A DNA stretch of 64,000 nucleotides from Pseudomonas putida (GTDB lineage: Bacteria > Pseudomonadota > Gammaproteobacteria > Pseudomonadales > Pseudomonadaceae): contig NZ_CP029693.1 of assembly GCF_003228315.1 (NCBI RefSeq), positions 558,001-622,000 on the forward strand, in the 5' to 3' direction. The stretch's first letter is position 1; the number at the start of each line of letters is the position of its first letter. A model generated the notes under the pieces. The model searched no databases. It was not told the DNA's origin and worked only from the letters and a program-made list of their open reading frames with translations. The translations under genes were made by a program, and so were the position numbers. This document shows positions 1 to 11,388 of this stretch, in pieces.

Positions 1-908
1 ATAAACGTCTTTGGCAGCAAGACCGCCCAAGGCAGGCTCGAAGCGACCAGCAGCGGCAGGTAGAACCACCATGGGCGAGCATGCTGCGCATTGTCGGCGG
101 CAAACCGGCGTACGTGTTCGTTCCAGAAGAAGAAGTTCCAGAAATCCGGCTCCTGCCGATGGATCGCCAGCGCCCAGGGCAGGCAGACCAGGATAGCGAC
201 CGCCACCGCCAGCCAGCCATGACGCAACAACTCCTTGACGCGCCGCTGCCAAACCATGAAGGGCACGGCGATCAGTGCCGGCAACAGCCAGGCGAGAAAC
301 CCCTTGGTCATGAACCCCATGCCGCAGGCCACGCCCAGCAGCGTCCAGGCGAGCAGACGACCTCGAGCGGTGCGGCTGTCGAGGGCAAACCACAGAGCGA
401 CCAGGCTCAGGTTGACCCAGAAGGTGAATTGCGGATCGAGGTTGGCATACCCGGCCTGGCCGGCGATCAGCCCGAAGCTCATGTAAAGCAGCGCGCAGGC
501 GAAGCTCTTGCGCGGATCATTCCAGAATCGGCGGGCAATCAGATAAGCCAGCCCGACACTCAGGCCGGTACTCAGTGCCGAGGCGATGCGCACGCCGAAC
601 AGGTTGTCCCCGAACACGGCCTGACCCAGGGCAATCATCCAGTAACCGGCAATGGGTTTTTCGAAGTAACGAATGCCCATGAAGTGTGGCGAGATCCAGT
701 TGCCGCTCAGGAGCATTTCCTGGCTGATCTGCGCATAGCGGGTTTCGTCGGGGATCCACAATCCATGGCTCAGGAGCGGCAACAGATAGAACGCCACGAA
801 GGCCGCCATCAGGGCGAGCAAGCTCCAGCGCTCGACCACTGACATCCTGTGTACGGGGCCAGGTTTCAACGGAACTTTAATATCGGGCAGGGGGGTGTTA
901 GACGTCAT
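1..908 (-). CDS. arnT: ArnT-family lipid A glycosyltransferase (partial, N-terminal part)
   Basis: Inner-membrane GT83 glycosyltransferase that moves 4-amino-4-deoxy-L-arabinose, or a related sugar, from undecaprenyl phosphate to lipid A. The first 302 codons are present and the 3' end runs off the left edge. A cytoplasmic N-terminus is followed by a first membrane helix (about residues 24-42), then the family's periplasmic Asp-Glu motif in [14 protein letters not shown] and the FEKPIAGYW segment, then several more hydrophobic helices. It starts 50 bp after the Ais-like phosphatase on the same strand. The arnBCAD genes are not upstream, so this may be a stand-alone or second arnT. The family call is firm; the donor sugar is unknown. 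Confidence 0.88.
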   Translation of the reverse strand, partial: MTSNTPLPDIKVPLKPGPVHRMSVVERWSLLALMAAFVAFYLLPLLSHGLWIPDETRYAQISQEMLLSGNWISPHFMGIRYFEKPIAGYWMIALGQAVFGDNLFGVRIASALSTGLSVGLAYLIARRFWNDPRKSFACALLYMSFGLIAGQAGYANLDPQFTFWVNLSLVALWFALDSRTARGRLLAWTLLGVACGMGFMTKGFLAWLLPALIAVPFMVWQRRVKELLRHGWLAVAVAILVCLPWALAIHRQEPDFWNFFFWNEHVRRFAADNAQHARPWWFYLPLLVASSLPWAVLLPKTF

Positions 909-957
909 GAGTCAGCCTTGGCTCAGAAGTAGTGACTTGATGGGTATAGCCGCGTTG

Positions 958-1632
958 TTATTTGTTGGACAAAGTGCGCCAGTCTTCGGTATTCACAACA
1001 CCCAGCACTTGAAGTTGTCCATTGTTATCAACGTGAACAAACAATGAACTACCATACTGGCTTTTCTTTGCATGCCTGAAACCGCTCATGGCTTCGAATT
1101 CGCCGATGCAACCGCTATGGGTAACCAGCACCAGATTCCGATAGGCGCGCTTGTGCGCCACGATGTCGTTGCGCCAGGTGCTGCCACAGTCCACCAGCCA
1201 CTGTTGCGTCTGGGCATCTTTGCCAAACATGTAATGCGCGGTTTGTGTGGTGCGGGTGAGCGGGCTGCTCAGTACATCGGCCTGCGCCATTCCCAGTCGC
1301 TCCAGGCCTTGGCCGACGAGCTTCGCTTCGTCAGTGCCCACTTTGGTAATGCCGTCTTCCGGCCCCAGGCATGGATTGGTGGATTGGTCGCAACGCTCGG
1401 CATGGCGAACCAGGACCACCATCTCGCCGGCTTCCCATCCCTTGAACATTTGCGCCTTGAGCGAGGATTGAGCGTTGACCAGGTTCACGGGGGAGCGGGG
1501 CCACATGACAAAGCCGGTCACCAGCGCCGCTAACAGCAGGGCGCCGAAAAGGGCGATCAGCAACTTGAACAGTCGTGGCGTCTTGCCGAGGCCCGTTGAT
1601 GAGTTAAACAAGATTTCCACCTGCCGGAGCAA
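958..1632 (-). CDS. Histidine phosphatase superfamily protein, Ais/PmrG-like
   Basis: The phosphohistidine motif RHAER lies near residue 77 and a second histidine lies in LVTHSG, as in branch 1 histidine phosphatases. A single N-terminal membrane helix (about residues 22-46) would place the catalytic domain in the periplasm. Ais/PmrG proteins are LPS heptose phosphatases found beside arn genes in enterobacteria, and the downstream arnT fits that role. There is no ATG at the 5' end. The coordinates use a TTG, but a second TTG at 1611 has AGGTGG just upstream and may be the true start. The substrate is inferred. Confidence 0.75.
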   Translation of the reverse strand: MLRQVEILFNSSTGLGKTPRLFKLLIALFGALLLAALVTGFVMWPRSPVNLVNAQSSLKAQMFKGWEAGEMVVLVRHAERCDQSTNPCLGPEDGITKVGTDEAKLVGQGLERLGMAQADVLSSPLTRTTQTAHYMFGKDAQTQQWLVDCGSTWRNDIVAHKRAYRNLVLVTHSGCIGEFEAMSGFRHAKKSQYGSSLFVHVDNNGQLQVLGVVNTEDWRTLSNK

Positions 1633-1722
1633 AGTTGTACTGGAAGTTTCAGTGCAACTAAGTTGATTACTGTAGTGGCAGGCACACTAGAGTTGCGCGG
1701 ATGTTGGCGGGGTGAAATGAAT

Positions 1723-1738
1723 GTGAAAAAAGCGTAAG
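1723..1738 (-). promoter_or_regulatory. Candidate ColR-type box upstream of the Ais-arnT genes
   Basis: On the minus strand this reads CTTACGCTTTTTTCAC. It fits the ColR consensus I remember from P. putida (YYNASNNYTTTTTSAC) at every position. It lies about 90 bp upstream of the phosphatase start. ColRS controls LPS-modifying genes in P. putida, so the context is right. The consensus is from memory and the match is to one short site. Confidence 0.4.
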
Positions 1739-1798
1739 GGGCTTTTCGCAAGTTATTTAGTTGGTTATTGGTAATTCTTATCTTTTACTGTAACTCAT

Positions 1799-1950
1799 CC
1801 CCTGTAGGAGCGAGCATGCTCGCGAAAAACGTAAGGACAACGCGATCCTCCAGACAGGTCGCGTTATCGTTGACGACCATCGCGAGCAGGCTCGCTCCTA
1901 CAGGAGAACGCCTTCCCAATTGTAGGAGCGAGCATGCTCGCTCCTACAGG
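1799..1950. repeat. REP cluster (three palindromes) in the 311-bp gap before pqiC
   Basis: REP units lie at 1801-1826, 1878-1903 and 1921-1948. The last is a perfect 28-bp palindrome made of two inverted REP ends joined at GCATGC, and its right end supplies the TAG stop of pqiC. The rest of the gap, 1633-1798, is AT-richer and holds the promoter region of the phosphatase-arnT genes. No gene was seen in it. Confidence 0.9.
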
Positions 1951-2486
1951 GAAGGGCAGCTCGATTGTGTGCTTGAGGCCGCCTTGCTGATCAGTGCGGC
2001 CAATTGTTTGACGTTGGTCTGCTGCGCCGCCACCAGTTCATCGATGGACGGCCCGGAACGCGTCTGCAGTGTGCTGTGGCAAGACATCTTGACGTTGTCG
2101 TCGCTGCGCAGCCGCCATTTCACATCAATCAAGCCGTACTGCCCGGGAATCGAATCGAAGCGCTGCACCTCAAGACGTACCGAGACCTTGCGTTGCGGGT
2201 TGTTGTTGACAATCTGATCGAGCAGGGCGCTGCGCAATTCATCCACCAGGCTGGCCCCCCACCATTGGGTTTCGAGGATGGCCATGCCGGTATTGCCCTG
2301 GCGCACGACAATCTGCGGGCGATCGACCTGGGGCGGAACGGTCAGCAGTTCTATCTGGATATCCGCCGTGCTCCTTGTACTGCCACTCAACTGGGCCGGT
2401 GTCAGGGTATGGAATTGAATCGGGTCGCTGCGGCAGGCGGCGAGCAATGACAACGCAGCGATCAACGTAACTTTAAGCAGATCCAT
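1944..2486 (-). CDS. pqiC: PqiC: outer-membrane lipoprotein of the Pqi lipid transport system
   Basis: This is an ABC-type transport auxiliary lipoprotein (DUF330/PqiC), about 180 aa. A short hydrophobic signal peptide ends in the lipobox LLAAC. In E. coli PqiC anchors the PqiB needle to the outer membrane. The start at 2486 is chosen because AGGAG lies 9 nt upstream and it places the signal peptide correctly; an ATG at 2507 overlapping the pqiB stop is the alternative. The TAG stop lies inside a REP palindrome. Last gene of the pqi operon. Confidence 0.85.
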   Translation of the reverse strand: MDLLKVTLIAALSLLAACRSDPIQFHTLTPAQLSGSTRSTADIQIELLTVPPQVDRPQIVVRQGNTGMAILETQWWGASLVDELRSALLDQIVNNNPQRKVSVRLEVQRFDSIPGQYGLIDVKWRLRSDDNVKMSCHSTLQTRSGPSIDELVAAQQTNVKQLAALISKAASSTQSSCPSL

Positions 2487-2503
2487 GAATGATGCTCCTG
2501 TGG

Positions 2504-4180
2504 TCATTTGCTCGGTGGTCCTTGCAGGTCCATCGGTGCGGCATTGTCCGGGCGACCGCGAATCAGCGACTCGGGATGCCGGCCCAGGTAGTCGGCGAGG
2601 TCACGCAGGGCGCGGGATGTGCGTCCCAGCTCTTCCAGGGTCTGGCTCAGTTTTTCCCGTTGCGGCGAATCGTCTGCCAGGGTCGAACTGGCCGATTGCA
2701 GGGTGGTATTGGCCGACTGCAGGGTTTTGCTGACGTCCGTCAGCGTGTTTTGCACTCCGGGCAGGGTCTTGGCATTGAATTGTCCCAGGGTCTTGCGCAT
2801 TTCCACGAGGTTGCCGTCCAGATTGCCGGCAATCCGTTCGATCGGCAGTTGATTGAACTTGTTGACCATCGCTTCGAGTTTTTCCTGCAACTGCTCGAGG
2901 CTGCCGGGAACGGTTGGAACCATGACCGGGCGGGCGCTCGGATCGAAGGCCACTTTCTCCGCTTTCGGGAAGAAGTCCAGGGCGATGTACAGCTGCCCCG
3001 TCAACAGGTTGCCGGTACGGGCCTGGGCGCGCAGGCCGTTTTCGATGAAGGAGCCGATGATCCGCACGGCGGCGGCTTCATCGTTAGGGTCATGCTTGAG
3101 CGCTTCAAGCATCTTGACGTGGGCCTGACCCAGGCGCTGCGGATAAATCACGATGCCGACGTTGACCGGAAAGCTGCGTTTTTTGGCATCGAAGTCCAGA
3201 TTGACCGACACCACCTTGCCGATTTCCACACCCAGGAACTCCACCGGCGCATCGACCTTCAACCCACGCATCGCCTGCTCGAAACGCAAAGCCAGGAACT
3301 GCGGCTTGCCGTTGGGTGGGGCGAGGGCGGTTTGCTGATCGTCGAACAACTCGTAGGCATATTCCTCCGCCGCCGGTTTGTCGCCAGGGCTGTATTCGGG
3401 CGCGCGGAAGGCGATACCGCCGACCAGGATCGAGGACAGGGATTCGGTCTTGACCGAGAAGCCGTTGGCGCCGACGTTCACGTCGACACCGCTGGCATTC
3501 CAGAAGCGCGTGTTCTCGGTGACATAGACGTCATTGGGCGCATGGATGAACAGATCGATGTTCACGCCCTTGCCGTCAGGATCCAGGGCGTAGGCCACCA
3601 CCTGGCCCACGGGGATCTTGCGGTAGTAGACCGGGGAGCCGATATCCAGCGAGCCCAGATCCTGAGTGTGCAAGGTGAAACGCTTGCCCGGTTCGCCGTA
3701 AGTGATCGCCGGCGGGTTTTCCAGGCCCTTGAAGTTCTTCGCGCGGCCATTGGCCTGGCCGGCATCGGCACCGATATAGTCGCCGGAGAGCAGGGTGTCG
3801 ATGCCTGACACGCCACCGGCCCCGATGCGTGGCCTCACCACCCAGAACTTGGAATCTTCACGGGTAAAGCTTTCGGCCTGTTTGGCCAGCTTGACGGTGG
3901 CGTTGACACTTTTCTGGTCACCGCTCAGCTCCACGTCCGTGACGTGGCCGATGACCACGCTGCGGTATTTGACCTCGGTCTTGTTGGCGACCAGACCGTC
4001 GCCGGTCTTGAAATTGAGGGTAATGGTCGGCCCTTCCTGCAGGATGCTGTGGACCACCAGGGAGATCCCTACCAGTACCGCGACGATCGGTACGATCCAG
4101 ACCAGAGAAACCCCAAATCGACGGGTCTTGACCGGGGCCTGCCCGGGAGCCTGCGGCCCGTTAGTGGTTGGTGACTGCAT
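2504..4180 (-). CDS. pqiB: PqiB: MCE-domain intermembrane lipid transport protein
   Basis: About 558 aa. One N-terminal membrane helix (VSLVWIVPIVAVLVGISLVV) is followed by three MCE/MlaD repeats (first one beginning near GPTITLNFKTGDGL) and a long alpha-helical C-terminal region that would form the needle. PqiB bridges inner and outer membranes for lipid or hydrophobic molecule transfer. The start at 4180 has AGGAGG six bases upstream; an in-frame ATG lies 15 nt earlier. It overlaps the end of the second pqiA gene by 20 bp, so translation is probably coupled. Confidence 0.92.
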   Translation of the reverse strand: MQSPTTNGPQAPGQAPVKTRRFGVSLVWIVPIVAVLVGISLVVHSILQEGPTITLNFKTGDGLVANKTEVKYRSVVIGHVTDVELSGDQKSVNATVKLAKQAESFTREDSKFWVVRPRIGAGGVSGIDTLLSGDYIGADAGQANGRAKNFKGLENPPAITYGEPGKRFTLHTQDLGSLDIGSPVYYRKIPVGQVVAYALDPDGKGVNIDLFIHAPNDVYVTENTRFWNASGVDVNVGANGFSVKTESLSSILVGGIAFRAPEYSPGDKPAAEEYAYELFDDQQTALAPPNGKPQFLALRFEQAMRGLKVDAPVEFLGVEIGKVVSVNLDFDAKKRSFPVNVGIVIYPQRLGQAHVKMLEALKHDPNDEAAAVRIIGSFIENGLRAQARTGNLLTGQLYIALDFFPKAEKVAFDPSARPVMVPTVPGSLEQLQEKLEAMVNKFNQLPIERIAGNLDGNLVEMRKTLGQFNAKTLPGVQNTLTDVSKTLQSANTTLQSASSTLADDSPQREKLSQTLEELGRTSRALRDLADYLGRHPESLIRGRPDNAAPMDLQGPPSK

Positions 4181-4817
4181 CCGTGACCTCCTCATTGTGT
4201 GGGGCTTTGCGTTCTCTATCCCAGATCATGCGCGGGTCGAAACTCATCGCCGACAGCATGGTGAACACCACCACCAGCCCAAAAAACAGAATGCCCGGCC
4301 GCGGCTCGATGTCGGCCAGGGCCTGGAACTTCACCAGCGAGGCCACCAGGGCGACCACGATCACATCGAGCATCGACCAGTAGCCAATCACCTCGACGAA
4401 GCGATACAGCTTCGAACGCTCCTTTTGCGCCCACAAACTGTCGCGCTGCACGGTGACCAATAACAATGTGATCGCGACAAACTTGATGCCGGGCACGGCG
4501 ATACTGGCAATGAAAATGATCAGGGCGATGTCCCAGGCACCGGCTTCCCAGAATTCCAGCACGCCACTCATGATCGTGCTGTCGGCGCCATTGCCGAGCA
4601 TTTTGGTGTTCATCACCGGCAGCAGATTGGCCGGGATGTAAAACACCAGTGCCGTGATCATGTAAGCCCAGGTGCGTATCAACGAGTTGGTCTTGCGTCG
4701 GTGCAGCGGCGCACCGCAACGCTCGCATTCGTGGGGTTCATGGGTCATGTCGCAGGCCAGCCCGCAGCTGTGGCACAGGCACAGGTTGAGGTCGTCGGCT
4801 ACCGGAGGCGTTGTCAT
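4161..4817 (-). CDS. pqiA: PqiA family protein, second half (separate polypeptide)
   Basis: About 218 aa. It begins with a zinc-ribbon-like pattern (CLCHSCGLAC, then CERCG) followed by four predicted membrane helices typical of one PqiA domain. E. coli PqiA is one ~417-aa protein with two such units; here each unit is its own gene. The start at 4817 overlaps the upstream stop as ATGA, and 4829 is an alternative. It acts in the inner membrane with PqiB. Confidence 0.87.
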   Translation of the reverse strand: MTTPPVADDLNLCLCHSCGLACDMTHEPHECERCGAPLHRRKTNSLIRTWAYMITALVFYIPANLLPVMNTKMLGNGADSTIMSGVLEFWEAGAWDIALIIFIASIAVPGIKFVAITLLLVTVQRDSLWAQKERSKLYRFVEVIGYWSMLDVIVVALVASLVKFQALADIEPRPGILFFGLVVVFTMLSAMSFDPRMIWDRERKAPHNEEVTDAVTNH

Positions 4818-5410
4818 AGGATGTCCCATAGCTCACGGATATCGCGGCCGGCGACACGGATCATCATGAGGCTGAGCACGGCCAGGGCGAACAGGCCGAT
4901 ACCGGGCAGCACATCCAGCAGCCCGGCGAGCTTGATCACCGCCACCATCGCGCCCAGCAGGCAGACTTCGAGCATGCTCCAGGGCCTGAGGGCTTCGAGC
5001 CAGCGCATGCAGAATTTGAACCCTGGCGAGCGCCGATGGCCCAGGGCGAAGCCCAGGACCCAGATCAGCAGTGCCAGTTGAAATATTGGCGCAATAATCA
5101 TGGCAATCGCCGCAACCAGCGCAATGAAGGTGATCGGCCCCAGGCTCAGGGCCAATACCGAATCCCAGAGCGTCGCACTGTTTTTCAGGCCTTTGAGGCT
5201 GATGCTCATCACCGGGTAGAAATTGGCGAAAATCCACAGCATCAACGCCGTGAAGGTGAGCGCCAGTCGTTGCTCGACGGTCAGGCCGTTATAGCGCTGC
5301 AGCACCCCGCCGCAGCGTGTGCAGAGGGTTTTCTGATGTTTGGCGAGCGTGGTTTTCTCGTACACGCAGTCGCAGTGCTCGCAGATGATCAATTGGTCTG
5401 TCGTTGCCAT
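4814..5410 (-). CDS. pqiA: PqiA family protein, first half (separate polypeptide)
   Basis: 198 aa. Cys pairs CEHCDC and CTRCGG form an N-terminal rubredoxin/zinc-ribbon-like unit. Four hydrophobic segments follow, with the family pattern ANFYPVMSIS after the first helix. It is the first gene of the overlapping pqiA1-pqiA2-pqiB-pqiC set. In E. coli this system is induced by SoxS; no regulator is visible here. Confidence 0.87.
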   Translation of the reverse strand: MATTDQLIICEHCDCVYEKTTLAKHQKTLCTRCGGVLQRYNGLTVEQRLALTFTALMLWIFANFYPVMSISLKGLKNSATLWDSVLALSLGPITFIALVAAIAMIIAPIFQLALLIWVLGFALGHRRSPGFKFCMRWLEALRPWSMLEVCLLGAMVAVIKLAGLLDVLPGIGLFALAVLSLMMIRVAGRDIRELWDIL

Positions 5411-5510
5411 GGGCCAGGCTCGATGAATGCAGAATTGATGAGCACCCCCTCAATATAGAAGTGACTCGCGATTGAGCAAATCGAAACACTGAACGAACAT
5501 ACGTAAACAC

Positions 5511-5600
5511 TGTAGGAGCGAGCCTGCTCGCGATGGCGATGTATCAGTCACTATTGATGCGACTGACACACCCTCATCGCGAGCAGGCTCGCTCCTACAA
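5511..5600. repeat. REP doublet (REPIN) between pqiA and the PuuB-like gene
   Basis: Two inverted REP units (5511-5536 and 5575-5600) flank a 38-bp spacer, so the whole can fold into one long hairpin. It separates the 5' end of pqiA1 from the 3' end of the next minus-strand gene. Confidence 0.9.
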
Positions 5601-5618
5601 TTTTCATCTTGAGTGGCT

Positions 5619-8053
<2,435 letters not shown>

Positions 8054-8066
8054 TCAGGCGACCGCT

Positions 8067-8133
8067 TTCGCGAGCAGGCTCGCTCCCACAGGGGAATGCA
8101 TTTCAAAATGTGGGAGCGAGCCTGCTCGCGAAG
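8067..8133. repeat. REP doublet (REPIN), short-spacer form
   Basis: Inverted CGCGAGCAGGCTCGCTCCCACA-type units face each other with about 17 bp between them. They lie between the synthetase and the binding-protein gene and may lower downstream transcription. Confidence 0.88.
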
Positions 8134-8157
8134 GGGGCCTAACAGGAAGCCGAGTTC

Positions 8158-9516
8158 TCAGACGCTCAGCAACAGGAACTCCCGCTCCCACGAACTGATC
8201 ACCCGCTTGAAGTTCTCGTGCTCGGCGCGTTTCACCGCGACGTAGCCGCGCACGAACTTGTTGCCCAGATAGCGGCTGACGGTGTCGCACTCTTCCATCT
8301 GGCTCAAGGCGTCTTCGATGGTGATCGGCAGGCGCAGGTTGCGGCGTTCATAGGCTCGGCCTTCCACGGCGGCGCTCGGTTCGATGCCTTCGACCATGCC
8401 GATGTAGCCGCACAACAGGCTGGCGGCGATGGCCAGGTACGGGTTGGCGTCGGCACCCGGCAGACGGTTCTCCACGCGCATCGCTTCGGGGCCGGACGTC
8501 GGCACGCGCAGGCCAACGGTGCGGTTTTCTTCGCCCCATTCAACGTTCACCGGCGCGGACGTGTCCGGCAGGAAGCGGCGGAACGAGTTGACGTTCGGGG
8601 CGAACATCGGCAGCACTTTGGGGATGTACTTCTGCAGGCCGCCGATGTGCTGGCGGAACAGGTCGCTCATCTTCCCGTCGGCATCGGCAAAGATCGGCTT
8701 GCCGGTGGCGATCTCCACCACGCTCTGGTGAATGTGCATGGCGCTGCCGGGCTCGTCACCGATCGGCTTGGCCATGAAGGTCGCCGTGACGTTGTGCTTG
8801 AGCGCCGCTTCACGCAGGGTGCGCTTGAACACGGTGATCTGGTCGGCCAGATCGAGGGCGTCGCCGTGACGGAAGTTGATCTCCATCTGCGCCGGGCCGT
8901 CTTCGTGGATCAGCGTATCGAGGTCCAGACCTTGCAGTTCGCACCAGTCGTAGACGTCTTCGAACAGCGGGTCGAATTCGTTGGCCGCGTCGATGGAGAA
9001 CGACTGGCGACCACTTTCCGCGCGGCCCGAACGGCCCAGCGGCGCCTTGAGTGGCAAGTCCGGGTCTTCGCAACGCTGGGTCAGGTAGAACTCCATTTCC
9101 GGCGCAACGATCGGCTTCCAGCCCTTGTCGGTGTACAGCTGCAGGACTTTCTTCAACACGTTGCGTGGTGACAGCTCGATCGGGTTGCCGAACTTGTCGA
9201 AGGTGTCGTGGATCACGATGGCGGTCGGCTCGATGGCCCACGGCACCACGTATACCGCGTCGGAGACCGGCTTGCAGACCATGTCGATGTCGGCCGGGTC
9301 CAGCAGGTCATAGTAGATGTCGTCGTCGACAAAATCCCCGGTTACCGTTTGCAACAACACACTTTCCGGCAGGCGCATGCCTCGCTCATGCAGGAACTTG
9401 TTGGTGGGTGCGATTTTGCCGCGTGCAATGCCGGTCAGGTCGCTGACGACGCACTCGACTTCGGTAATCTTGTGATCTTTCAGCCAAGTGAACAGCTGAT
9501 CGAAAGGGGCATTCAT
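8158..9516 (-). CDS. Glutamine synthetase family protein: gamma-glutamylpolyamine synthetase (PuuA/SpuI type)
   Basis: 452 aa. The N-terminal half has the short beta-grasp domain of the PuuA group, and the catalytic half carries EMEFYL, AQMEINF, the histidine loop GSAMHIHQSV and the ATP-site pattern NRLPGADANPYLAIAA. The enzyme ligates glutamate to putrescine or another polyamine using ATP. Its place upstream of the polyamine-binding protein and the PuuB-like oxidase supports this over ammonia-assimilating glutamine synthetase. PauA-type isoenzymes differ in substrate, which cannot be read from sequence. Confidence 0.85.
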   Translation of the reverse strand: MNAPFDQLFTWLKDHKITEVECVVSDLTGIARGKIAPTNKFLHERGMRLPESVLLQTVTGDFVDDDIYYDLLDPADIDMVCKPVSDAVYVVPWAIEPTAIVIHDTFDKFGNPIELSPRNVLKKVLQLYTDKGWKPIVAPEMEFYLTQRCEDPDLPLKAPLGRSGRAESGRQSFSIDAANEFDPLFEDVYDWCELQGLDLDTLIHEDGPAQMEINFRHGDALDLADQITVFKRTLREAALKHNVTATFMAKPIGDEPGSAMHIHQSVVEIATGKPIFADADGKMSDLFRQHIGGLQKYIPKVLPMFAPNVNSFRRFLPDTSAPVNVEWGEENRTVGLRVPTSGPEAMRVENRLPGADANPYLAIAASLLCGYIGMVEGIEPSAAVEGRAYERRNLRLPITIEDALSQMEECDTVSRYLGNKFVRGYVAVKRAEHENFKRVISSWEREFLLLSV

Positions 9517-9676
9517 AAAGACCTCGTTATTGGTTTTATTAACGCGGGGGAAGGACGATTGATCTGTCAGACGCTTCCCCTGTGGCGCGTTGACGACTAT
9601 CTTGGGCGAGGCTTTTGGTTACATCTATCCACTTTAAGCAGCACAAAGCGCACCAAAAGAGTGCGTAAGGTCACCC

Positions 9677-10618
9677 ATGACAATCCCCACGAACGCGTGC
9701 CATTCACTACAGGTCCAGGCCTTCAACACCGCCGATGTCGCCGAGCAAATCCGCGCCACGCCGGGTTGGGTGCAGCATTACCAGCAGATGTCCCCCGGGC
9801 ATTTCGCGGGTCTGGTGCGCTATCTGGATTTGCAGGGCGTGGAGATCTACGAAGAGTCGATGAACACCCGGGTCGAGCAGAATTTCAGCGCGCCGCCGGG
9901 TTCGCTGGCGTTCTGTTTCGATCGCAGTGACAACGCGCTGTACGTGCTCAATGGCGAGAGCCGCAACATCTGGATCACCCCGGAGAACTACCAGGAAATC
10001 GCCGTGGTGTTCGGTCCGGAATTCGTCCAGCGTCACGCGCTGGATGTCACGCGCCTCGAGGGTTTGTTCCTCGCGCCGCTCAATTCCCAGCAGAACGGTT
10101 TGTTCAGTCACTGGCTCAGCAGCACGCTGACGCGGCTGTCGCAAACCATCGACCCGCCGAGTCGAGAGGCACTGACTGAGCAGCTACTGGACGACTGCCT
10201 GTTCATCCTCGACAACGCCTGTGTCTGTCTCGATCAGGGCGCATTGCAGCGCCGGGCAGGGGAGCGGGCGATCATGAAACGGGTGGGGGAGTGGGCGGCG
10301 GATACGCCCGAAGAACACCTCAACCTGCTGGAGTTGTCCCAGGTCGCCGGGGTGTCATTGCGTCAGCTGCAACACGCGTTCAAGGCCTATACCGGCATGG
10401 CGCCGACCCAGTGGCTGCGCCTGCGCCGACTCAACAGCGCGCGTCGTGAACTGCTCAGCCGCACGCCCGCGCAAACGACCGTCGCCGAAGTGGCGATGCA
10501 TTGGTCGTTCTGGCATCTGGGGCGGTTTTCCAGCAGCTACCGCGCGCTGTTCAAGGAATTGCCGAGCGACACCCTCAAGCGCGCGAGTGTCACTGCGCCT
10601 GGGCGCGCCCGGCGTTAG
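9677..10618 (+). CDS. AraC-family transcriptional regulator (EutR-like)
   Basis: 313 aa. A variable N-terminal sensing region (about 1-200) is followed by a C-terminal pair of helix-turn-helices (GVSLRQLQHAFKAYTGMAPTQWLRL and the second HTH ending WHLGRFSSSYRALFKELPS). It is transcribed divergently from the polyamine synthetase gene across a 160-bp gap, the usual arrangement for a local activator. The ligand is unknown. Confidence 0.82.
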   Translation: MTIPTNACHSLQVQAFNTADVAEQIRATPGWVQHYQQMSPGHFAGLVRYLDLQGVEIYEESMNTRVEQNFSAPPGSLAFCFDRSDNALYVLNGESRNIWITPENYQEIAVVFGPEFVQRHALDVTRLEGLFLAPLNSQQNGLFSHWLSSTLTRLSQTIDPPSREALTEQLLDDCLFILDNACVCLDQGALQRRAGERAIMKRVGEWAADTPEEHLNLLELSQVAGVSLRQLQHAFKAYTGMAPTQWLRLRRLNSARRELLSRTPAQTTVAEVAMHWSFWHLGRFSSSYRALFKELPSDTLKRASVTAPGRARR

Positions 10619-11211
10619 AAGGTCGGTGGGGTGATCACCCAGATCACCACCGCATCCACCTCGCCAGGGTTGCCGTAACGGTGCGGTTCCTGGCTGGAGA
10701 AGCTGAAGCTGTCACCTTCATTGAGCTGGAAATAGCGTTCGCCCACCCACAATTCGAATTGGCCGGACAGCAGGTAACCGGCTTCTTCACCTTCGTGGCT
10801 GTAGCTCTGCTGGCTGTAGGTGCCGGGCGGAAAGCGCGAGTGGAGCATTTCCAGTTGTTGGCTGGGCTGCGGGGTCAGCAACTGGTCGACGATGCCATCC
10901 TCGTAATGCACGCTCAGGCGACTGTTCTTGCGCACCACCACGCCATCGTCCTCGGGATTGGTGTTGGCTTCGCTGGCGAAGAACCACTGGATCGTCACCC
11001 CCAGGCTGCGGGCAATGTTGAACAGCGCCGGGATCGAGGGGTAAGCGAGGTTGCGTTCCAGCTGGCTGATGTAGCCGGCGGTGAGTTCGCTCTGTTGTGC
11101 CAGTTCGGCCAGGGTCATGCCCCGGCGCTTGCGCAGGCCGCGAATGCGGGTGCCGAGGAAGTGTTGTTCGGCGGTGCCGGTGGCCGGTTGTGTGGTGCTG
11201 CTGTTGCTCAT
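10615..11211 (-). CDS. XRE-cupin transcriptional regulator (PuuR-like)
   Basis: 198 aa. An N-terminal lambda-repressor-type HTH (LRKRRGMTLAELAQQSELTAGYISQLERN) is followed by a C-terminal cupin (EEAGYLLSGQFELWVGE, then EPHRYGNPG). PuuR of E. coli has this layout and represses putrescine genes, and the context here is polyamine catabolism. The start at 11211 has GGAA upstream. Longer in-frame versions run back through a REP element and are not believable. It is convergent with the AraC gene and overlaps its end by 4 bp. Confidence 0.85.
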   Translation of the reverse strand: MSNSSTTQPATGTAEQHFLGTRIRGLRKRRGMTLAELAQQSELTAGYISQLERNLAYPSIPALFNIARSLGVTIQWFFASEANTNPEDDGVVVRKNSRLSVHYEDGIVDQLLTPQPSQQLEMLHSRFPPGTYSQQSYSHEGEEAGYLLSGQFELWVGERYFQLNEGDSFSFSSQEPHRYGNPGEVDAVVIWVITPPTF

Positions 11212-11245
11212 GGTCATTTCCGAACCGGGGGAGTGGCGCAAATCC

Positions 11246-11350
11246 CTTGTAGGAGCGAGCATGCTCGCGATGGTCGCCAACGATGACGCGGGAAGCCTGA
11301 CACCCAGCGGTGTTCTCGGGTTCATCGCGAGCATGCTCGCTCCTACAGGG
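11246..11350. repeat. REPIN with conserved core
   Basis: Two inverted GTAGGAGCGAGCATGCTCGC units bracket a core with AACGATGACGC and CAGCGGTGTTC segments, which is shared with other REPINs in the window. It lies in the gap between the XRE-cupin regulator and the oxidoreductase gene. Confidence 0.9.
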
Positions 11351-11388
11351 GTGGTGTTAGCCGTCAAGGCCCCGGAGTATAAACAGCC

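Noticed and set aside
2489..3808. 439-codon open frame on the plus strand
   Set aside because: It is antisense to pqiB, whose MCE repeats are clear. No motif was found in the plus frame.
10615..11367. Longer start for the XRE-cupin regulator
   Set aside because: The extra N-terminal residues are translated REPIN sequence. The start at 11211 has a ribosome binding site and gives a normal family length.
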